Origin: Mercurialis annua
Lineage: Eukaryota > Streptophyta > Magnoliopsida > Malpighiales > Euphorbiaceae
DNA: 64,000 nucleotides
Assembly: GCF_937616625.2 (NCBI RefSeq)
Contig: NC_065571.1
Coordinates: 45,617,651-45,681,650, forward strand
Direction of reading: 5' to 3'
Positions 22,640 to 35,064 of this stretch are shown here, piece after piece. Position numbers and translations under genes: made by a program. Position 1 is the stretch's first letter. Each line of letters opens with the position of its first letter. Under the pieces are notes generated by a model, which was not told the DNA's origin, did no database searches, and saw only the letters and a list, made by a program, of their open reading frames with translations.

Positions 22640-24010
22640 TATTAGTTGTTAGTAAAAAAAAGGTTTTTTATATAAATACTATTTTTTTTCTCCAATATTT
22701 ACTTTTATACCACCTCTTTTAAATTTTTACATTTTTATACCAACTCTTTTTTCTTTTATACTACTTTTTAAAAAAACTTTACTTTTTATATTAAAACTCA
22801 TCTTTCAACATTTTCTTTCATCATTTTTAAATTTTTTTCACCATTATTTTCATGCACTTAATATTTATCACATATTTAAATTTTGAATTTTTTTTGTTTT
22901 CTTTTTATTTTGAATTTTTTTTACTGTTAATGTTTTTCGTCAGTTTTAATATCAACACAAAATCAACATATGTAATAAACTAACTAATTTAAAATTTTCA
23001 ATCGTTTTTAATACTAATTTTTATATTTTCAACATTATTTCAATTTAATTTTAATTTTTTTATTTTATTTCACATATAACATGTGTTCTTTTTCGTTAGT
23101 GTTAAAATAAACTAAATATCAACATAATATCAACACAATATCAATATAAGATCAACATTGTAACATTACAATAATTTAACATCATTATTTTCTTCTTCAC
23201 CAATACTAAAATCAACAAAATATCAACCGAAAATTAACACAATATCAACACTATAACATTATAATTTAACATTATTGTTTGTCTTATTCCCCGATGCTAA
23301 CATATCATTATCTAGTCTCAATTTAATTTAATTTATTTATTTTAGTTTATTTCACAGACAATATTATCTTATTTGTCATGTTAAAATAAAAAAAATCAGT
23401 TGATATCAACATAAATTCAACATAAAATCAACAACACTGTTACATTGCAATAATTTAGCAATCAATCATCATCAACAAATCGTTCTGCAGAATAAAAACA
23501 CGCAGAAATACAACAAAACACAAGAAAAATGCAGAAATAACAGAATTTTATTCCATAAAATTAAAAAATTATTTTACATAACATAAAATGAGTAGTAGAT
23601 TCTTTAAAAATACTCTTTATACATGTTTGATGATGAAAAAACGGTAAAAAAAACAACATTTTAGATCTGAAAATGGTAATAAAAAAAATAAAAAAATTCA
23701 GATCTAAAATCAAAAAGATAAAAGAAAAATGGAGGCGAGACGAAGGCGAGAGGACGGAGGCGGAACGACGGAGACGGAGCGGCGAAACGGGGAAGGCGGA
23801 GGCGGAATGTGTGAAAGGTGAGTTGAGAGAGAAAGGAGAGAGAATTCTAAAGAGAGATAAAATAATTATAATTATTAGGGTTTGTGTTATTAGGGTTCTA
23901 TTTATATGAATATTATAAAAATAATAAATTATTTTTTGTATGGTAGTTTTAAAATGTCAAACATGAATCAATATAAAAATAAATCAAATTTGAATGTTGG
24001 TTATTTGAAT
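22640..24010. repeat. AT-rich repeat with many ATCAACA motifs and a GC-rich end
   Basis: From about 22950 to 23470 the motif ATCAACA or close variants (AATATCAACA, AAATCAACA) recurs many times. At 23700-23830 the sequence turns purine- and G-rich (GGAGGCGAGACGAAGGCGAG). Read on the - strand, 23920-23690 resembles a promoter and leader: TATAAATAGAACCCTAATAA, then CT-rich text. The 78-codon + frame at 23673-23909 is low-complexity Glu/Arg/Lys and is not accepted as a gene. Element ends were not resolved. Confidence 0.35.
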
Positions 24011-24779
24011 AAAAGGCCTAGAAAAAAGGGTTAGTTAAGCCTCTTATATGTGGCCATTAGATTAAGTAAACACTTAACGTTCAGAAAGGTACAACTAAAT
24101 ACCTAACCTTTATAAATCGTATCATATAAGTCCTCGTTCTTAATACCATTTTGACCTCCGTATATTTTTGCCAGCATGGACTCATAGCATGAATTGTCAT
24201 CATGGACCCAATAATTTTTTTTGGATCAGTTAAGCCTCTAACTTTTGGCCATTGGGTCAAGTAGGCTTTTAACGTTTGAAAAGGTGCAACTAAATCCCAA
24301 ATGTCAGGAAAATGGAAAATTTTTAATTTTCATAAAAGTATATAAAAATAAGAAATACCATGATATCAATTTTTAAAAAAAGCTCGCTTATATTTTTAGT
24401 ATCTTTCGATTTCGACACCGTATAATTATGGATGTGTTGGACACACTCCTTTTTTTAATGTAAATAATATAAACTTCCAAATTAATAGTAGTATTATTTA
24501 TTTAATTTATTTAAATTAAAAATATTTATTTAATATTTATTTAATTATATTATATATATCTCAATTAATTACTATAATATACTAAAAAATTTACTTAAAT
24601 CATTAAGTAAATAAAACTAATTGAAATATTTTTTTATAAAATTAAATGAAATCATTTTATTTAAATAAATAAATTAAATGTTTAGTTTTTATATTTATTT
24701 GTAAACTGGCTATTATTTTTATAACTCTACCATTAAATAATTTTTTTTACTGTTAATTAAGAGCATATTATTATAATAG
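24011..24779. other. AT-rich DNA with a duplicated 75-bp segment
   Basis: AGTTAAGCCTCT..GGCCATT..AAGTA..AACTAAAT occurs at about 24032-24107 and again, diverged, at about 24227-24300. This may be two ends or two copies of one small element. The remainder is AT-rich with no gene. Confidence 0.45.
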
Positions 24780-25440
24780 CTCAACAGCCCAAAACCCCCC
24801 CGACCTTTAAGCCACTTTTCAATCTTATTCCCACGTTGGAAAATTGTCTATTTTATTCAATTATAAATTTTCTGTTTTCAGTTGTACCCCAATTTTTCAA
24901 TTTCTGACAATTATTTTACTTTAAGGATGAAGTCATCCAAATAACTAAATTTAAGGATAAAATTATATTCTTTACCATTTGAAAAAGTACAAATTAATCC
25001 TTCACCTTTAAAAACTAACAAAAAAACTATGATCAAATTAAAACTAATTTAAATTCTCAATTAATTTTGTAAATAAATTAAAACCCGACATGAGTCAACT
25101 TCCGACTCCAAATCTGCCACCGTTTTTCTCGAACCGCCACTAGCCATCCTCGGACCCGCCGCCGAAAGACTGCTCGTCCTCCATGGAAGGAGGACGAGCA
25201 AGGTATGCTCGTCCTCCTTCCATGAGGACAGGAATGTCTCGTCCTTCATGGAAGGAGGACGGGAAGGTCTCGTCCTCCATGGGTAGAGGACGAAGGTCGG
25301 ATTCAGTTTGTCTGAATCGGTTTCAGACGGTTGTGTGGTCGGAGTTGCAGGACTGTCAGATGTGTTTTAATATCGGGATGAATTTGACGATTTTTTTATT
25401 TCAAAAATTAATTGTTTATATATTAAATATATTTAGATTT
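24780..25440. repeat. AT-rich repeat with GC-rich hairpin core
   Basis: The core at 25085-25340 contains a perfect 11-bp hairpin, GCTCGTCCTCC (25172-25182) with GGAGGACGAGC (25189-25199). Further alternating CTCGTCCTCC and GGAGGACG segments follow to 25292. AT-rich arms lie on both sides. The layout matches 16.8-17.65 kb and 45.9-46.3 kb. Confidence 0.45.
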
Positions 25441-26079
25441 AATTAAATTAATTAAGAATATTTAACAATTTTTTGAGAAAGATGGTTTTTTTTACTATTT
25501 ATAACATTAATGTCTATTTAGAATATATCTTAGATACGAAGAATTTATTAATGTTATCCAACTGAAAAGAGACCAGTGAGATAATTTTTAAACGATTAGG
25601 CTTATTATAAAAATACAAGCCAACACAAATAAAAACAAATTGAAAGATGATTTTTGTCCATTTTAAATTATCTTAACCAACTAAGTTTTGTCCTTCACTG
25701 TCTTAAAGAATCTTATACAGTATATGTTTAAGTCCCTACTCATTTTCGATAGCTATATTTCTCCTACTCATAGACCAGAATATTTGCTTACAATTGATTG
25801 TGTTCAATATATAAAAAAATTCTAGAATGGCTCTAAGTGTTTTCTTTTCTTAATTTTCTCTCTTTTAATGCAGGTTGAAGTATTATTTTTTGAAGATGAA
25901 ACATACTGCTCCGTTACAGATATGGAGAAATTGTAGACACTTTTTTAATTGCACGTGGATCAAAAAGTACTATTAATGCCATTATTTTCTATAAAATCTT
26001 TAAAACAATCCCAAAATTTATACTAATTAGTAAATTCTAATTGAATAATTTTTTATAAATAATATGTATATTAAAATCA
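25441..26079. other. AT-rich intergenic DNA, no gene seen
   Basis: No supported coding or RNA feature and no clear repeat boundary was found. Confidence 0.5.
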
Positions 26080-28025
26080 TAAAAAATGCTAAAAAAAAAC
26101 CCAAACCATTAGTTTTCGCAAAAAAAATTGGCACACTCTTGGTGCTACTTTGTTGTGGCGGCGGCGCCACCAAGAGCTGGTCCGTGGCAATTCATTGGTT
26201 AGGTCAAAAAACGTGCAAAAATGATAAAAAAAAAAGGAGTCAAAAACATACACAGACATTTTAGAAAGCTATGGAATTAAAATATGTTGACTAAAAGTGG
26301 TAAAAACATTCTAAGAACATGTGTCTAAATCGATTCATGGCAATCATGCAAAAATAGTGATTATCTTCATGGCAAAAACACTTAAAGTAAGCTTAGCGTG
26401 CATCCTATCTTCACGAAATCTAACAATTCTAATATATACAATAGAAAGTGATAAAAGAATGATTTGGGTCCTCAGAAATACCGTTTTGAGTCTTTGGCTC
26501 GTTTTCTAAGTAATCCAGATGCAGAATCCAACTTTGGATTGATAGGCAGCAGTGTGTTCTTGATTAAATCGAAATATAAAAGATTATTTGAATGACTAGT
26601 GCGTGTGTGTGGTGTTAGTGGTAGGTTCAGCCAAGTCTAGTGTTCTTTTAGGGTTTAAATTGTTTTGATCGTACTGTGTTAATTGTGTGTGCCTCTGGCC
26701 CAGTCCCCCCTGATAAATAAGCTTAATGGTGTTTAAATAGTGTTTAGGTTAGGTCTAGGGTTTACTATGTATTCATATTGAGTTAGGAGTGTACAAGTGA
26801 GTGTTTAGGTTACTTTAATAGTCTAATTTAGATAATTAAGTTATTAAATTCGTATTAAATTAGGTGTGTCATGAAAAAGGTAGCTAAAGGAATATTTTGG
26901 TCCCTAGAGGAACAACAAGGACTTTCAGGGCCACAAAGGTTTAAGCATGGTCAACTTAGTCCTTCAAACTTGCAACTTGGCCATAAACTTCTAAACTATT
27001 GCAATTGGTCCAATTGCTTAGACTCATATTGTGACCCCTTTAAACCTTAATGGGCTATTTGCGGCTAATTATGCTTCAATCCTTCAAATTCATCACCGTG
27101 CACTGATCTAACCCATTTGATTTCAGATATGTAGACTATTAGCTCGTCGCCCATACAAGTTTCTCTGAAAATTATCATCATTGGACGCTTCTGTCCCTTA
27201 TCATTTTTTATCTGTATTGAAAATAGGTGTCTTCACTTATATTATTTTAATTTAAAAGTTTCAAATTTATTTAGGAATTTAATGTTTATTACAAGGAATA
27301 AAAATGCCTCTCGTTATAGGTTTATCTTAAATATACCTTTCGAATTATTAAAATTACTTATTTATACCTGTAGACACCTATTTTTCGGACAGGTAAAAAG
27401 TGATATGGGACTGAAGCATCCAATGATAATTTTCAGAGACAACCGTCGGGTGACGAGATAGCGATCTGCATGTTTGAATTCAAACGGGTTATGTCAATGC
27501 AATAGTGATAAACTTGAGGGATTAAAGCATAATTAACCGCAAATAGCTCATAAAATTCCAAATGGATCACAATAAAAGATAAAAAGTTAGACTAATTGCA
27601 TTGCTTTAAAAGTTTATGGACCAATTTATAAATCTGATGGATTAAATTGACCGTACATAAATCCTTATGGTCTTGAAAGTCCTTTTTTATACTTTCAAGT
27701 ACCAAAACAACCATTTTACCACCTTTTTCATACCTTGCATTATTTAATACGAATTGAATGAGATAAATACCTAAGATCGACATCTGATCTAATCTAAGCA
27801 CCTAACCATACAATTCGAATCTAATTCACACACTTGAAACCCTAACCCAATCTTAACTTCTATAAATAGTACTGTTATAAACCCTAGGCGGTGGTGGCAC
27901 ATATGTTTAAGAAAATACAAAATCCTAATTTGCTCTAATAGGGGAACCAAACCAGCCACCAAACACCAGACCTCTGTCAATTTCAGTCAATCAAATCAAG
28001 CTTCTATGCTTCAATCAATCAAGCA
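26080..28025. repeat. Repeat family also at 60.5-62.7 kb, arranged here as a large imperfect inverted repeat
   Basis: The left arm (about 26560-27240) reads ..AATTCGTATTAAATTAG.., ..GCGGCTAATTATGCTTCAAT.. and ends near AAAATAGGTGTCT. The right arm (about 27367-28025) gives the same series in inverse complement, beginning AGACACCTATTTTTCGGAC. The spacer is about 125 bp. The same text in + orientation runs through 61700-62440. The upstream part 26080-26520, with repeated ATGGCAATCATG, matches 60.85-61.75 kb. It is probably part of an LTR-like or leader sequence of an unidentified retroelement. Confidence 0.65.
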
Positions 28026-28030
28026 CATTG

Positions 28031-31000
28031 ATTCACGAGATGAATTTATAAGTGTGAAAATGTGATTTGGTGTGTGTTTTGCCTTAAGTTAACTTTTGGC
28101 AATTTTATGTGTTAAATGTGAATTTTGCGATTTTACGCTAAAAACCGTCAAAATAATTATTTTAATTGTTTTAAAGGCCCAAAAATATTTTAATTCAGCC
28201 TATATGTTATAATTTAATGTTTTTGAATATTTGAGAAACTTGAATTTATTTTGCCCCTAGAGTTCGATTTATTTACAAGAATGCCATAATGGCAAACTTG
28301 TAAATAAACCAAACATGAAACTAATATCTAGATATTTCTCTAGACAAACTTGATGCCCAAGTTTCTTAATCATCTTCTTCATTTGATGTGGGTGCCAAAT
28401 TCTCCATAGATCAAAACACCAAGCTTTATACTTCCATTTTCTCTCAAAATTTTCTTAACAAAAATTGACGGGGAATTTACGTAGATCATTAATCAATCTT
28501 TGCATGTTCGTTTGAGGTATAATTTAAAGCTCAAATCTTAACTTTTATTTGCTGATGTTAGTTGAGTTCTAGATACATGCTTAGGATGGTTAAAAATTAT
28601 TGTTTGATGGTTGATTAGTTGGTTTTAGTTGCTAGTTTGATGGGTTTCGGTTTTGAATTAATTTTTCCGTGAAATTAAATTATTATTTTTAATTTTCTGG
28701 GCTGATCTAAATAGTGAGGTTAAAATATGCTTTAAAGTGTGATTTTTGTGGATTAAAAATGTTAAATATTTCGGGTATTAATTTAATGGTTTGGAGTTCG
28801 ATTTTTAATAGTTTTAAAGGCTTAAAAATCACTTAAAAAGGGTAAATAAATGGATTTTAAATTTCTGGAAATGAGTTTGTTCATGGTTGATATAAATGTT
28901 GGGTTGATGATGAATAAATGTTTAATGGTGATTTTTTAATGGTTTGTTAATCGGGTTTAATTTTTGATAATTGTTTATTCGGTAAAAAATTGTTTAAAAA
29001 GGGTATTTTCGTCATTTTAATTTCTGGGCAGAAATTATTCATGAAAAATATATGAAAATATATATGTTGATTATTTATGGAATTTAATTGATTTAATTGA
29101 GGTGTTTTGATGGATTAATAATCGGTTTTGATTATTAATGGTTATTTCGGTTTTAATTGTTAAAATTATAAAAAAATAATTTATTTTAATTTTGAGGCTG
29201 CTGTTTTCAAAATATTAAATGAAAATATGTATTGGTAGATTTTTGGGTGATTAAAATTGTGTAAAAATGATTTTTGAACGTTTTAACGGTTTTAAAGTTC
29301 ATCGGAGCTTGACCGGAATCCGGTGACCGGAATTCGGTGACCGGAGTGATCAAAACATAAATGGGATTCTGAGTTTGGGAGTTGTTGATTTATTGAATTT
29401 GGTTGGGTTTGGACTTGATTGTCAAAATTTAAAGTTTAGGAGTTAAAGTGTAATTTTTGTAAAATTGAAGGACCAATCAGTAATTTAACCATATTTCCAG
29501 ATTATTGATGTATATAATCTGATGTGAAATGATTTTTAGAATTATAAATGATTTTAATAATTTTTGGAAAGATTTGAATGTTTTTTCCGAAAACTAGAGT
29601 TTTGGGGTTAAATTGTATTTTTTTCTAAATTTGAAGGGCTGCATGGTATGTTAGCCAACGTTTCCAGATTATATTTGTTAATAATCTGAGGTAAAATGAT
29701 TTTGGGTATTTTAAGTAATTTTGTCGATTTTAAAATCGATTGATTTACAAAAGGACCTAAATGGTCAATTTTGAAAAGTTTGAGGATATTTGGTATTTTG
29801 ACCAAAAGTGGAATTTAAGCTAATATGGGGCTGTTTTGATAGATTTAAATAAATAACTTTGAAGTGGAAAGTATTACTTGATGGAAGAAATATATTTTAT
29901 GTATTAAGGTATATTTATGAAAAAAATAAAATATTTAAATGAGTGGTGATGAAAAATGGTTTTTGCGTGTTCAAAGAGATAAACAAAGAAAGTTTAAATT
30001 AATAAAAATATGGACTTATTAAATAAGAAATTATTTGGAGGTTATAATTAATTAATTAAATTAAATTAAGATGGTATAGAGTTAATTCCGTAGTTAGGAT
30101 TTTATTAATTAAGAGAATTAATATTTTGATCCTAACTAGATTCGACAAGTTGTCGAGTTATCGGGTCGGAGGACCAAGGGAATTAACGGAGTTGTTTAAA
30201 GGAGCATTGACGGAGTAATACCGTAGTTAAACGGTTTCTGTGAGTACATGTTTTTATATTTCGGTATTCGTAAAGTCTCCTATTTTAATATACTGCGTGA
30301 TATATGTGTTGCGGTGTTATATGTTTACATGCCTTGTATGGATGTATGTTTTATGTATATACTATATGTATATATTATTTTGATATACAAAGGTACACAC
30401 ATAGTTTTGAGAATTATTATGCATTTGCTTATGCTTGAATGTGTGTTACATCGGTTGGTTGTGCTATCGATGTCAGTTTATGTGTGTGTGTTACATCGAT
30501 TGGCTTCGCTATCGATGTCAGGATTGTGTGTGTGTGTTACATCGGTTGGCTTCGCTATCGATGTCAGGATTGTGTGTGTGTTACATCGGTTGGCTTCGCT
30601 ATCGATGTCAGGATTGTGTGTGTGTGTTACATCGGTTGGCTTCGCTATCGATGTCAGGATTGTGTGTGTGTGTTACATCGGTTGGCTTCGCTATCGATGT
30701 CAGGATTGTGTGTGTGTGTTTACATCGGTTGGCTTCGCTATCGATGTCAGGATTGTGTGTGTGTGTGTGTTACATCGGTTGGCTTCGCTATCGATGTCAG
30801 GATTGTGTGTGTGTGTGTGTTACATCGGTTGGCTTCGCTATCGATGTCAGGATTGTGTGTGTGTGTGTTACATCGGTTGGCTTCGCTATCGATGTCAGGA
30901 TTGTGTGTGTGTTACATCGGTTGGCTTCGCTATCGATGTCAGGATTGTGTGTGTGTGTTACATCGGTTGGCTTCGCTATCGATGTCAGGATTGTGTGTGT

Positions 31001-31861
31001 TACATCGGTTGGCTTCGCTATCGATGTCAGGATTGTGTGTGTTACATCGGTTGGCTTCGCTATCGATGTCAGGATTGTGTGTGTGTTACATCGGTTGGCT
31101 TCGCTATCGATGTCAGGATTGTATGTGTGTTACATCGGTTGGCTTCGCTATCGATGTCAGGTTGTGTGTGTGTGTTACGTCGGTTGGCTTCGCTATCGAT
31201 GTCAGATGAATATGGTTGATCGGTTGGCTGTGCTATCGGTCCCATAAGATTATGCATGTGTGATATGTTGATTAGTTTCGCCATCAATGTAGATGGACGA
31301 ATTTAAGAAATGTGGTTTAATTTAAAGGTCAACGTGTATGGTTGACTTTCAATGATATTGAAGTCTTGTTGAAATATGTTATGTGCGAGTTCAAGCTTCA
31401 ATGGTTTTGTTTTTAAGACGTTTTCAAAGGATTTTAAAAATACATAAAGTTATTTTAAATATAAAACGATTTTCACTTTATGTAATATTTATTTGTAACA
31501 GCATGAACTCACTCAGTTTTATACTGACCCACTCCTCCAAACATTTTCAGGAAAAGCTGGTCCGATTTTGAAGGAGGCTTCCAAATGTTTATTTCTCGGA
31601 AGTCTATTTTGGTAAAAGACTGTATAGAAGGTTTTAAGTTCTAGTTGTCCGCAGTAGACTAGTATAGTCTTGTTGTATACAAATGTTTTAAAGCGCATTT
31701 GAACTCTGATGTTTTGTCCCATCAGTTATTTAATAAATGTTTCATACATTTCAATTTTCAAAGCGAAAAATTTATAGCGATTTTCAGGCTTACTACGGGT
31801 TTCGGAGCAACCACTCCCATTCCCTAGCGCCGGTCTCGACTCGAGATTTCGGGTCGTGACA
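28031..31861 (+). repeat. Second long LTR of the 1-6977 family, 5'-truncated
   Basis: The sequence aligns with the 3' LTR at 3206-6977 from its position of about 3288 (ATTCACG..GATGAATTTATAAG) to the terminus GGGTCGTGACA at 31861. Only about 80 bp of the 5' end is missing, and the break lies against the inverted repeat at 28025. It is visibly diverged from the 1-6977 LTRs, so it is older. No interior or primer site follows, so it is a truncated solo LTR. Confidence 0.85.
30436..31206 (+). repeat. Hairpin minisatellite in LTR, 17 units
   Basis: This is the same unit as at 5461-6280: (TG)n, TTACATCGGTTGGCTTCGC, TATCGATGTCAGGAT. The count is 17 units with TG-run lengths varying between units, and no 316-bp higher-order block. 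The single-base variants (TACATCGATTGG near 30491; TACGTCGGTTGG near 31176) lie towards the array edges, while central units are nearly uniform. Three overlapping open frames of more than 250 codons arise from the repeat and are not genes. Confidence 0.92.
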
Positions 31862-32239
31862 TTTTCATATTGTCCAAAAATCCAGTTTTTTGGTCAATGC
31901 ACGACGATCTCATCCATAAGCGTGTGAGATTGTCTAATCGGTATAAAAGACATTTCCTATCTGAGCTAGGTGGCGACTCCATTATTTGCAAAACCTAATA
32001 GATCCGAAATCAGCCATAAGTATAGGCGAACGACCCCGAAACCCTCTCCGCTCACAATACCCTTCTTCTGGAATAGAGGGTTAACACCGTTTGAAAGAAG
32101 AACATAACTGATGGGTTTATTCATACTTCATCTAAACATTAGATGCAAAATTGAACCTTTTTCCAAAATAATTTTGTTAATCAAATTCGAAGTACAGTTT
32201 CGAACCACAGATATAGATCTGAGCCGTTCATTTTAAGCT
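31862..32239 (+). repeat. Remnant resembling a Tat-lineage leader
   Basis: The stretch 31965-32070 contains GGTGGCGACTCC and later CGAACGACCCCGAAACCCT. Text of this type is known at the LTR/primer junction and early leader of Tat-lineage Ty3/gypsy elements in plants, recalled rather than searched. No coding sequence follows before the HARBI1-like gene. Confidence 0.35.
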
Positions 32240-32417
32240 CCAATTTACTTCATCATAGGCCCACCCACACAATACCTGTAAATTCATGAAAGAAAAACAT
32301 TTTTTTCCCCAGAAAACAGAGAAGAATGAAGCTGAATAACAAAGCAGAAGTGAATTAGTCCAAAGAAGCAAAACGGAGAAGAATCATAAAGTTTAATCAA
32401 CCAACACCCGCTTACAG

Positions 32418-32708
32418 GTACGCCCGATCATCTCATTTTTACTTAGCGTTGTCATTAATGATCATTTAGTGTTAATGATGATGTTAATTTTTATGATTAT
32501 TATTTTTTCTAATTAAATTCCCTGCTGTTTTCTTAGATTAAATTTTACCTTAAAAATGTACGTGGGATGAATTTCATTAGGGTTTTGGTTGTTTTCTTAT
32601 GTACTTCAATTTTTACTGTTGATTTTTGTGCTTAGTGATGTTAAGCTGTTAAGATGAATTTGTTTTCCATGTATATCAAGTTTGATTAGGGTTTGGTACT
32701 GAATGCAG
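32418..32708 (+). other. Probable 5'UTR intron of the HARBI1-like gene
   Basis: CTTACAG|GTACGCCC gives a donor at 32418 and GAATGCAG|AGGTG an acceptor at 32708. The ATG follows 13 bases later. The upstream purine-rich stretch (about 32280-32417) would be the 5'UTR exon. This is inferred from splice-site quality only. Confidence 0.5.
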
Positions 32709-32721
32709 AGGTGAATTTGCA

Positions 32722-34204
32722 ATGGAGAATTATGAGGAGGAGAAGGATGGAGGTTTTGGGAATTATATGCCTAAAGAACTAAGTATGAGTTTAGCTAATG
32801 GTACCAAATTTGTTGATGAAGTATTAGCCGGTCAGAGTGATCGTTGCCTCGAAAATTTCCGAATGGATAAGCAGGTTTTCTACAAGTTATGTGATATATT
32901 ACAGGGCAAGGGGTTGCTACGACATACGAGTAGAATCAAGATTGAGGAGCAATTAGCTATTTTCTTGTTCATTGTTGGGCATAATCTAAGGACTAGAGCT
33001 GTCCAAGAGTTATTCCGGTATTCAGGAGAAACTATTAGTCGTCATTTCAACAATGTTTTGAATGCTATAATGGCAATTTCATTAGATTTCTTTAATCCTC
33101 CAGGGTCTGATGTTCCTTCAGAAATCTTGGGGGATCCTAGATTTTATCCTTATTTTAAGGTAATGCTATTATATAATGCGAGTTGAATGTTTCGTTTGAG
33201 GGTTCCTTATGTCTCACTTTAAAACTTTTTGCGTAGGATTGTGTGGGAGCAGTCGATGGCATACACATACCTGTTATGGTGGGTGTGGATGAGCAAGGGC
33301 CCTTCCGAAACAAAAATGGATTACTTTCTCAAAATGTTTTGGCAGCTTGTTCATTTGATTTGAAGTTCCATTATGTTCTAGCTGGTTGGGAAGGCTCAGC
33401 TTCTGATTTGCGAGTTCTAGATTCAGCTCTTAAAAGGCGTAACAAGTTGCTGGTGCCTGAAGGTATTGTGTTCTTTATGAATCGATGTTTGGCTGCCAAT
33501 TGAAAACGACATGTTCATCCTGCTGCTGGTGATGTTTAGTATTTTGCATATATCATGTATATTCTTGAACTTTGCATATCCTTTTATTGTATGTTATTCT
33601 TGTTAAAAAAATGTAATTTGCCGTCTTCGATTTTCACAGAAATGCTCTTTGTTTTTGAAGTTTTACTGTTATTGTTGGTTGTGTATATTATGCAGGTAAA
33701 TTCTATCTTGTCAACAGCAATTATGCAAATTTGCCAGGCTTCATAGCACCGTATAATGGGATTTCTTACCCGTCAAATGATTTTTCCGGTGTTTATCATC
33801 CTCAAGATCCAAGAGAACTATTTAATCAAAGGCACTCGCTGTTGAGAAATGCTACTGACCGCATCTTTGGAGCACTAAAGGCACGTTTTCCTATATTGAT
33901 GTCAGCTCCACCATACCCGTTACCGACGCAGGTTAAGTTGGTTGTTGCAACTTGCGCAATTCACAATTATATCCGTAGAGAGAAACCAGATGATCTAATT
34001 TTTAGCATGTATGAACACAATGATACACTCCAAGTGGACGAATTATTACCCCCATTAGAGGTTGAACAGTCGATGATGCAAACAGAGAACCAGGTTCTGG
34101 ACATGGGTTTTGACTCTGAACAGCTTGAATTTAGCTCGCAGTTACGAGACTCTATTGCAAGTAGTATTTGGGATGACTATATCAGTGATCTGTCCGTTAT
34201 ATAG
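32722..34204 (+). CDS. HARBI1/ALP1-like PIF/Harbinger-derived nuclease
   Basis: This is a transposase-derived protein of the plant HARBI1/ALP1-like group. Relatives such as ALP1 act as nuclear, chromatin-associated proteins rather than transposases. Exons 32722-33159, 33237-33462 and 33696-34204 join in frame to 390 codons plus stop. Residues about 50-125 form the N-terminal helical/HTH region (IEEQLAIFLFIVGHNLRTRA, then ETISRHFNNVLNAI). The DDE_4 domain follows: VGAVDGIHI (D153), GSASDLRVLDSAL (D203), the conserved PGFIAPYNG and LFNQRHSLLRNATDR. At the third acidic position the protein has Asp (D276, TDRIFGALKARF) where active Harbinger enzymes have Glu. The C-terminal tail (about 310-390) is acidic. 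No terminal repeats or Myb-like partner gene flank it, which points to a domesticated single-copy gene. Confidence 0.9.
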
Positions 34205-34480
34205 ATGGATTTGTAGCAGTTACTTTCAGGATAGAATTGAAATTCTTTTTAAGAATATAGGCTGTTCAAAATCTATTTTAGATAATGATTTTAGTGTACA
34301 TTTGTATTTTGTTTATACAAATGAAATATATTGATAGATCACAATTTTACAAGTGCTTGCTTTTGCAAATGCTTACAGTCTACTGTTTTTCAGCCCTCGG
34401 CTTGATGAGACTTAACTGGGTGTATAACTTGTAAGGAACCCTCTGCAAACTTATAATTGCAATTTCAAATAACATTGAGT

Positions 34481-34768
34481 AGGGGTGTGATTCGCACAGC
34501 TCAAACCGAACCTAATCCAACTCAATAGTTTACTGAATTTGATTGCATCTACAATATTTTGTAAGATGTTGAATATTTTGATTAGAACTGAACTATTGGT
34601 TCATTTTGGTTTCTCTGTAGTTTGGTTCGGTTTGTTTTTCCGGCAGTTCAGTTTGATTTATACCAAAAATCAACTGCAATTTTATTACTTTTCAAATCGA
34701 GCTGAATCAAAATAATTTCAAACTAAACCAAATTTGTCGTTTCGGTTTAGTTTGATTTTTGCACACCT
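34481..34768. mobile_element. hAT-like MITE
   Basis: The left end AGGGGTGTGATTCGCAC and the right end (inverse) AGGTGTGCAAAAATCAAAC form short inverted repeats of the GGGGTGTGCA type common in plant hAT MITEs. The interior has alternating TTCGGTTTGGTTC-like segments and their complements. I could not confirm an 8-bp target duplication. It lies between the two convergent host genes. Confidence 0.5.
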
Positions 34769-35064
34769 CGAGCAATGACAACCTATATGATCAATGGAAA
34801 ATTTATTAGTTCTGTTACAATTTCTCGAGCAATGTTCTTTCTAACATCTTTTACAAACATTGTAAATGCAATCAAACTCAACAAACTATTAATTCAATAC
34901 AAACATCAAAGGGAGAACAAAAAAATTCATCCCAACACAAATACAAAAAGTGAATCCATCTTTCTATCATCATCAGTTGAAACTTCAAAGAGAAGATCCA
35001 CCTCTGAAACATATACACACAAACAAAATAATGAATATATAGAACTAGCTAATCACAGTCCTAA

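Noticed and set aside
23673..23909. 78-codon Glu/Arg/Lys-rich frame
   Set aside because: It is low-complexity translation of a purine-rich stretch with no conserved motif. The opposite strand looks more like promoter and leader.
30248..31247. Open frames of 256-323 codons in all three + frames, with overlapping 'CYIGWLRYRCQ', 'VTSVGFAIDV' and 'LHRLASLSMS' repeats (also 5270-6313)
   Set aside because: All three frames stay open because the tandem unit lacks stops. The proteins are pure repeat translations inside an LTR with no start context or family match.
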